DNA of 64,000 bases from UBA6918 sp040754425 (GTDB lineage Bacteria; Pseudomonadota; Gammaproteobacteria; Burkholderiales; Thiobacillaceae): NCBI GenBank assembly GCA_040754425.1, contig JBFMCR010000015.1, positions 90,246-154,245 of the forward strand, in the 5' to 3' direction. The notes under the pieces were generated by a model. That model was not told the DNA's origin. It worked only from the letters and a program-made list of their open reading frames with translations, and did not search any database. Positions 63,256 through 64,000 of the stretch are shown in pieces. The first letter of the stretch is position 1. Every line of letters begins with the position of its first letter. Both the position numbers and the translations under genes were made by a program.

Positions 63256-63559
63256 GACGACTCTCCGCAGCAATTCCGGCGCCCCGTCAGGTCGCACGAA
63301 TTGCTTTTTTTATTGATGGGAGACATAAATTCCTGGCATTTGGCTCCCTTTCCTCTTGCAGGGGAGGGGTGGGGTAACCCCCGAAGCCCGATTCGCCTGG
63401 CATTTACCCACTCCCAACCTCCCAGGGACTGGCTTGCAGGCCAGTCCCGTTCCGGCGGGGTAAGGCCAGGCAGCCGGCCTTGCCTTTTCCGCCCCCACCC
63501 CCGGCAAACGGGTGAGGAACGTCAAGTTCATTCGTTTCGGATCAATAATTGTTTTAATA
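63256..63559. other. non-coding stretch with hairpins
   Basis: No credible gene. It contains a perfect 8-bp hairpin (GGGACTGG/CCAGTCCC, 63425-63448) and a CCCTTTCCTCTTGCAGGGGAGGGG inverted repeat near 63350. Frames open here on the minus strand only continue from the repeat array and lack coding character. Confidence 0.6.
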
Positions 63560-63878
63560 CTAGCAGCCTGTCGGACTTGAGACTGATCTGCTGCGCCGGA
63601 GGGAAGAGCGGTCCATTTTTGGCTTGCGCCGAAACCCGCAAGCTCGTTTTGGCTTGCGCCGAAACCCGCAAGCTCGTTTTGGCTTGCGCCGAAACCCGCA
63701 AGCTCGTTTTGGCTTGCGCCGAAACCCGCAAGCTCGTTTTGGCTTGCGCCGAAACCCGCAAGCTCGTTTTCCCCGGTTTCCCGTTGCATGGGCCCGCTAT
63801 GCACCTTGAAATCGTGCAAAACCGCCCACGCTCTCCCACCCGGCTCGCTACGATCGCTCAAGTCCGACAGGCTGCTAG
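63560..63878. mobile_element. 319-bp element with 22-bp perfect terminal inverted repeats
   Basis: CTAGCAGCCTGTCGGACTTGAG at 63560-63581 is repeated exactly, inverted, at 63857-63878. Between them lies the five-copy hairpin array. No target duplication is visible at the ends. The right repeat is 51 bp before a transposase start, so the repeat may be the end of an IS1182-type element, with the 319 bp being either its terminal region or a MITE-like derivative. Confidence 0.7.
63621..63770. repeat. five tandem 30-bp hairpin repeats
   Basis: Five identical 30-bp units, GGCTTGCGCCGAAACCCGCA plus AGCTCGTTTT. Within each, GCTTGCG and CGCAAGC form a perfect 7-bp stem with an 8-base loop. There are no spacers, so it is not a CRISPR array. 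Since 30 is a multiple of three, the repeats open false reading frames on both strands. Confidence 0.95.
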
Positions 63879-63929
63879 GAGTCTGCGCGGCAGAAGCCCT
63901 GGACAGCCAAAGATAAGCGACAATATCAC

Positions 63930-64000
63930 ATGCCTACCTCCTACCTTCCCTACACCCCTGGCCAGTCCTTGCTTTTACCGCCCTCGGTGGACGAATGGCT
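63930..64000 (+). CDS. IS1182-family transposase, N-terminal fragment
   Basis: From the ATG at 63930 the frame stays open to the window edge and encodes MPTSYLPYTPGQ then SLLLPPSVDEWL. This start is typical of IS1182-type transposases, which open with YLPY.PxQxxLLPPSLxEWL. Only 23 residues are visible, so the family call rests on this short match and the inverted repeat just upstream. Confidence 0.7.
   Translation, partial: MPTSYLPYTPGQSLLLPPSVDEW

Noticed and set aside
63621..63770. CRISPR-like array
   Set aside because: The five 30-bp units are directly abutting and identical, with no spacers and no cas genes.
63310..63861. Minus-strand frame encoding repeated NELAGFGASQ decapeptides (and the overlapping TSLRVSAQAK frame 63528-63839)
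   Set aside because: The frames stay open only because the 30-bp hairpin repeat is a multiple of three; there is no ribosome site and no protein character outside the array.

Overview
The window is a GC-rich stretch of chromosome, almost fully coding. Gene content and order point to a betaproteobacterium, probably of the Nitrosomonadales type (Gallionella/Sulfuricella-like relatives). The pointers are glnA-ntrBC, lpxL pairs next to metK, dapF-DUF484-xerC, hslVU, pilMNOPQ-aroK opposite a class A PBP, cytochrome c4 with system II cytochrome c maturation (resB-ccsA), and a SAH riboswitch before ahcY. The taxonomic placement is inference; there is no rRNA here. No tRNA gene was recognised.

Layout. 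1-3.6 kb: tail of an RTX protein, an MscS channel, exonuclease III, and a secreted metallo-beta-lactamase-fold protein whose 3' end and downstream palindrome are tandemly duplicated. 3.6-8.4 kb (minus): ntrC, ntrB, a DUF4124 protein and glnA, with a sigma-54 promoter and two NtrC-like sites before glnA. 8.5-15.4 kb (plus): aroE, mtgA, mgtE, msbA, ttcA (with a relic second 3' end) and a class V aminotransferase. 15.5-19.7 kb (minus): methyl-cycle genes metK, a 48-aa protein, SAH riboswitch, ahcY, a small membrane protein and metF. 19.9-29.5 kb (plus): two lipid A acyltransferases, GNAT, CoA-binding protein, dapF, DUF484, xerC, a CobW-type metallochaperone, a double-STAS protein, hslV and hslU. 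29.7-35.0 kb: an alpha-solenoid protein of unknown role, a PCuAC copper chaperone and, convergent to it, a five-gene operon: ECF sigma factor, zinc-finger anti-sigma factor, Cys-repeat precursor peptide, DUF692 (MNIO) enzyme and DUF2063 partner. 35.1-39.3 kb: Hsp20 with a sigma-32 promoter, argB, an EVE-domain protein, a TSUP permease and a sodium:solute symporter. 39.3-44.9 kb (minus): pilMNOPQ and aroK. 45.1-53.7 kb: PBP1A, a nucleotidyltransferase-like protein, hemB, a candidate small RNA, engB, cytochrome c4, resB and ccsA. 53.9-55.5 kb: lipoprotein, ECF sigma factor and anti-sigma factor. 55.7-58.4 kb (minus): thiD-thiE-hemL. 58.5-63.3 kb: rubredoxin, a Rossmann protein, and a GGDEF/EAL protein translationally coupled to a PhnD-like binding protein. 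63.5-64 kb: inverted repeats, a five-copy hairpin array and the start of an IS1182-type transposase.

The system most worth attention is the copper-linked RiPP-like (bufferin/HvfA-type) operon at 32.2-35.0 kb. The precursor carries seven cysteines in KCG repeats and stands next to the MNIO enzyme and partner protein expected to modify it, under its own sigma/anti-sigma pair and beside a periplasmic copper chaperone. A second candidate is an undescribed-looking small RNA at about 49.08-49.18 kb. It has an RpoE-like promoter, a hairpin loop displaying an anti-Shine-Dalgarno CUCCUCCC sequence, and a strong terminator. The intergenic regions also carry at least three families of palindromic or tandem repeats.
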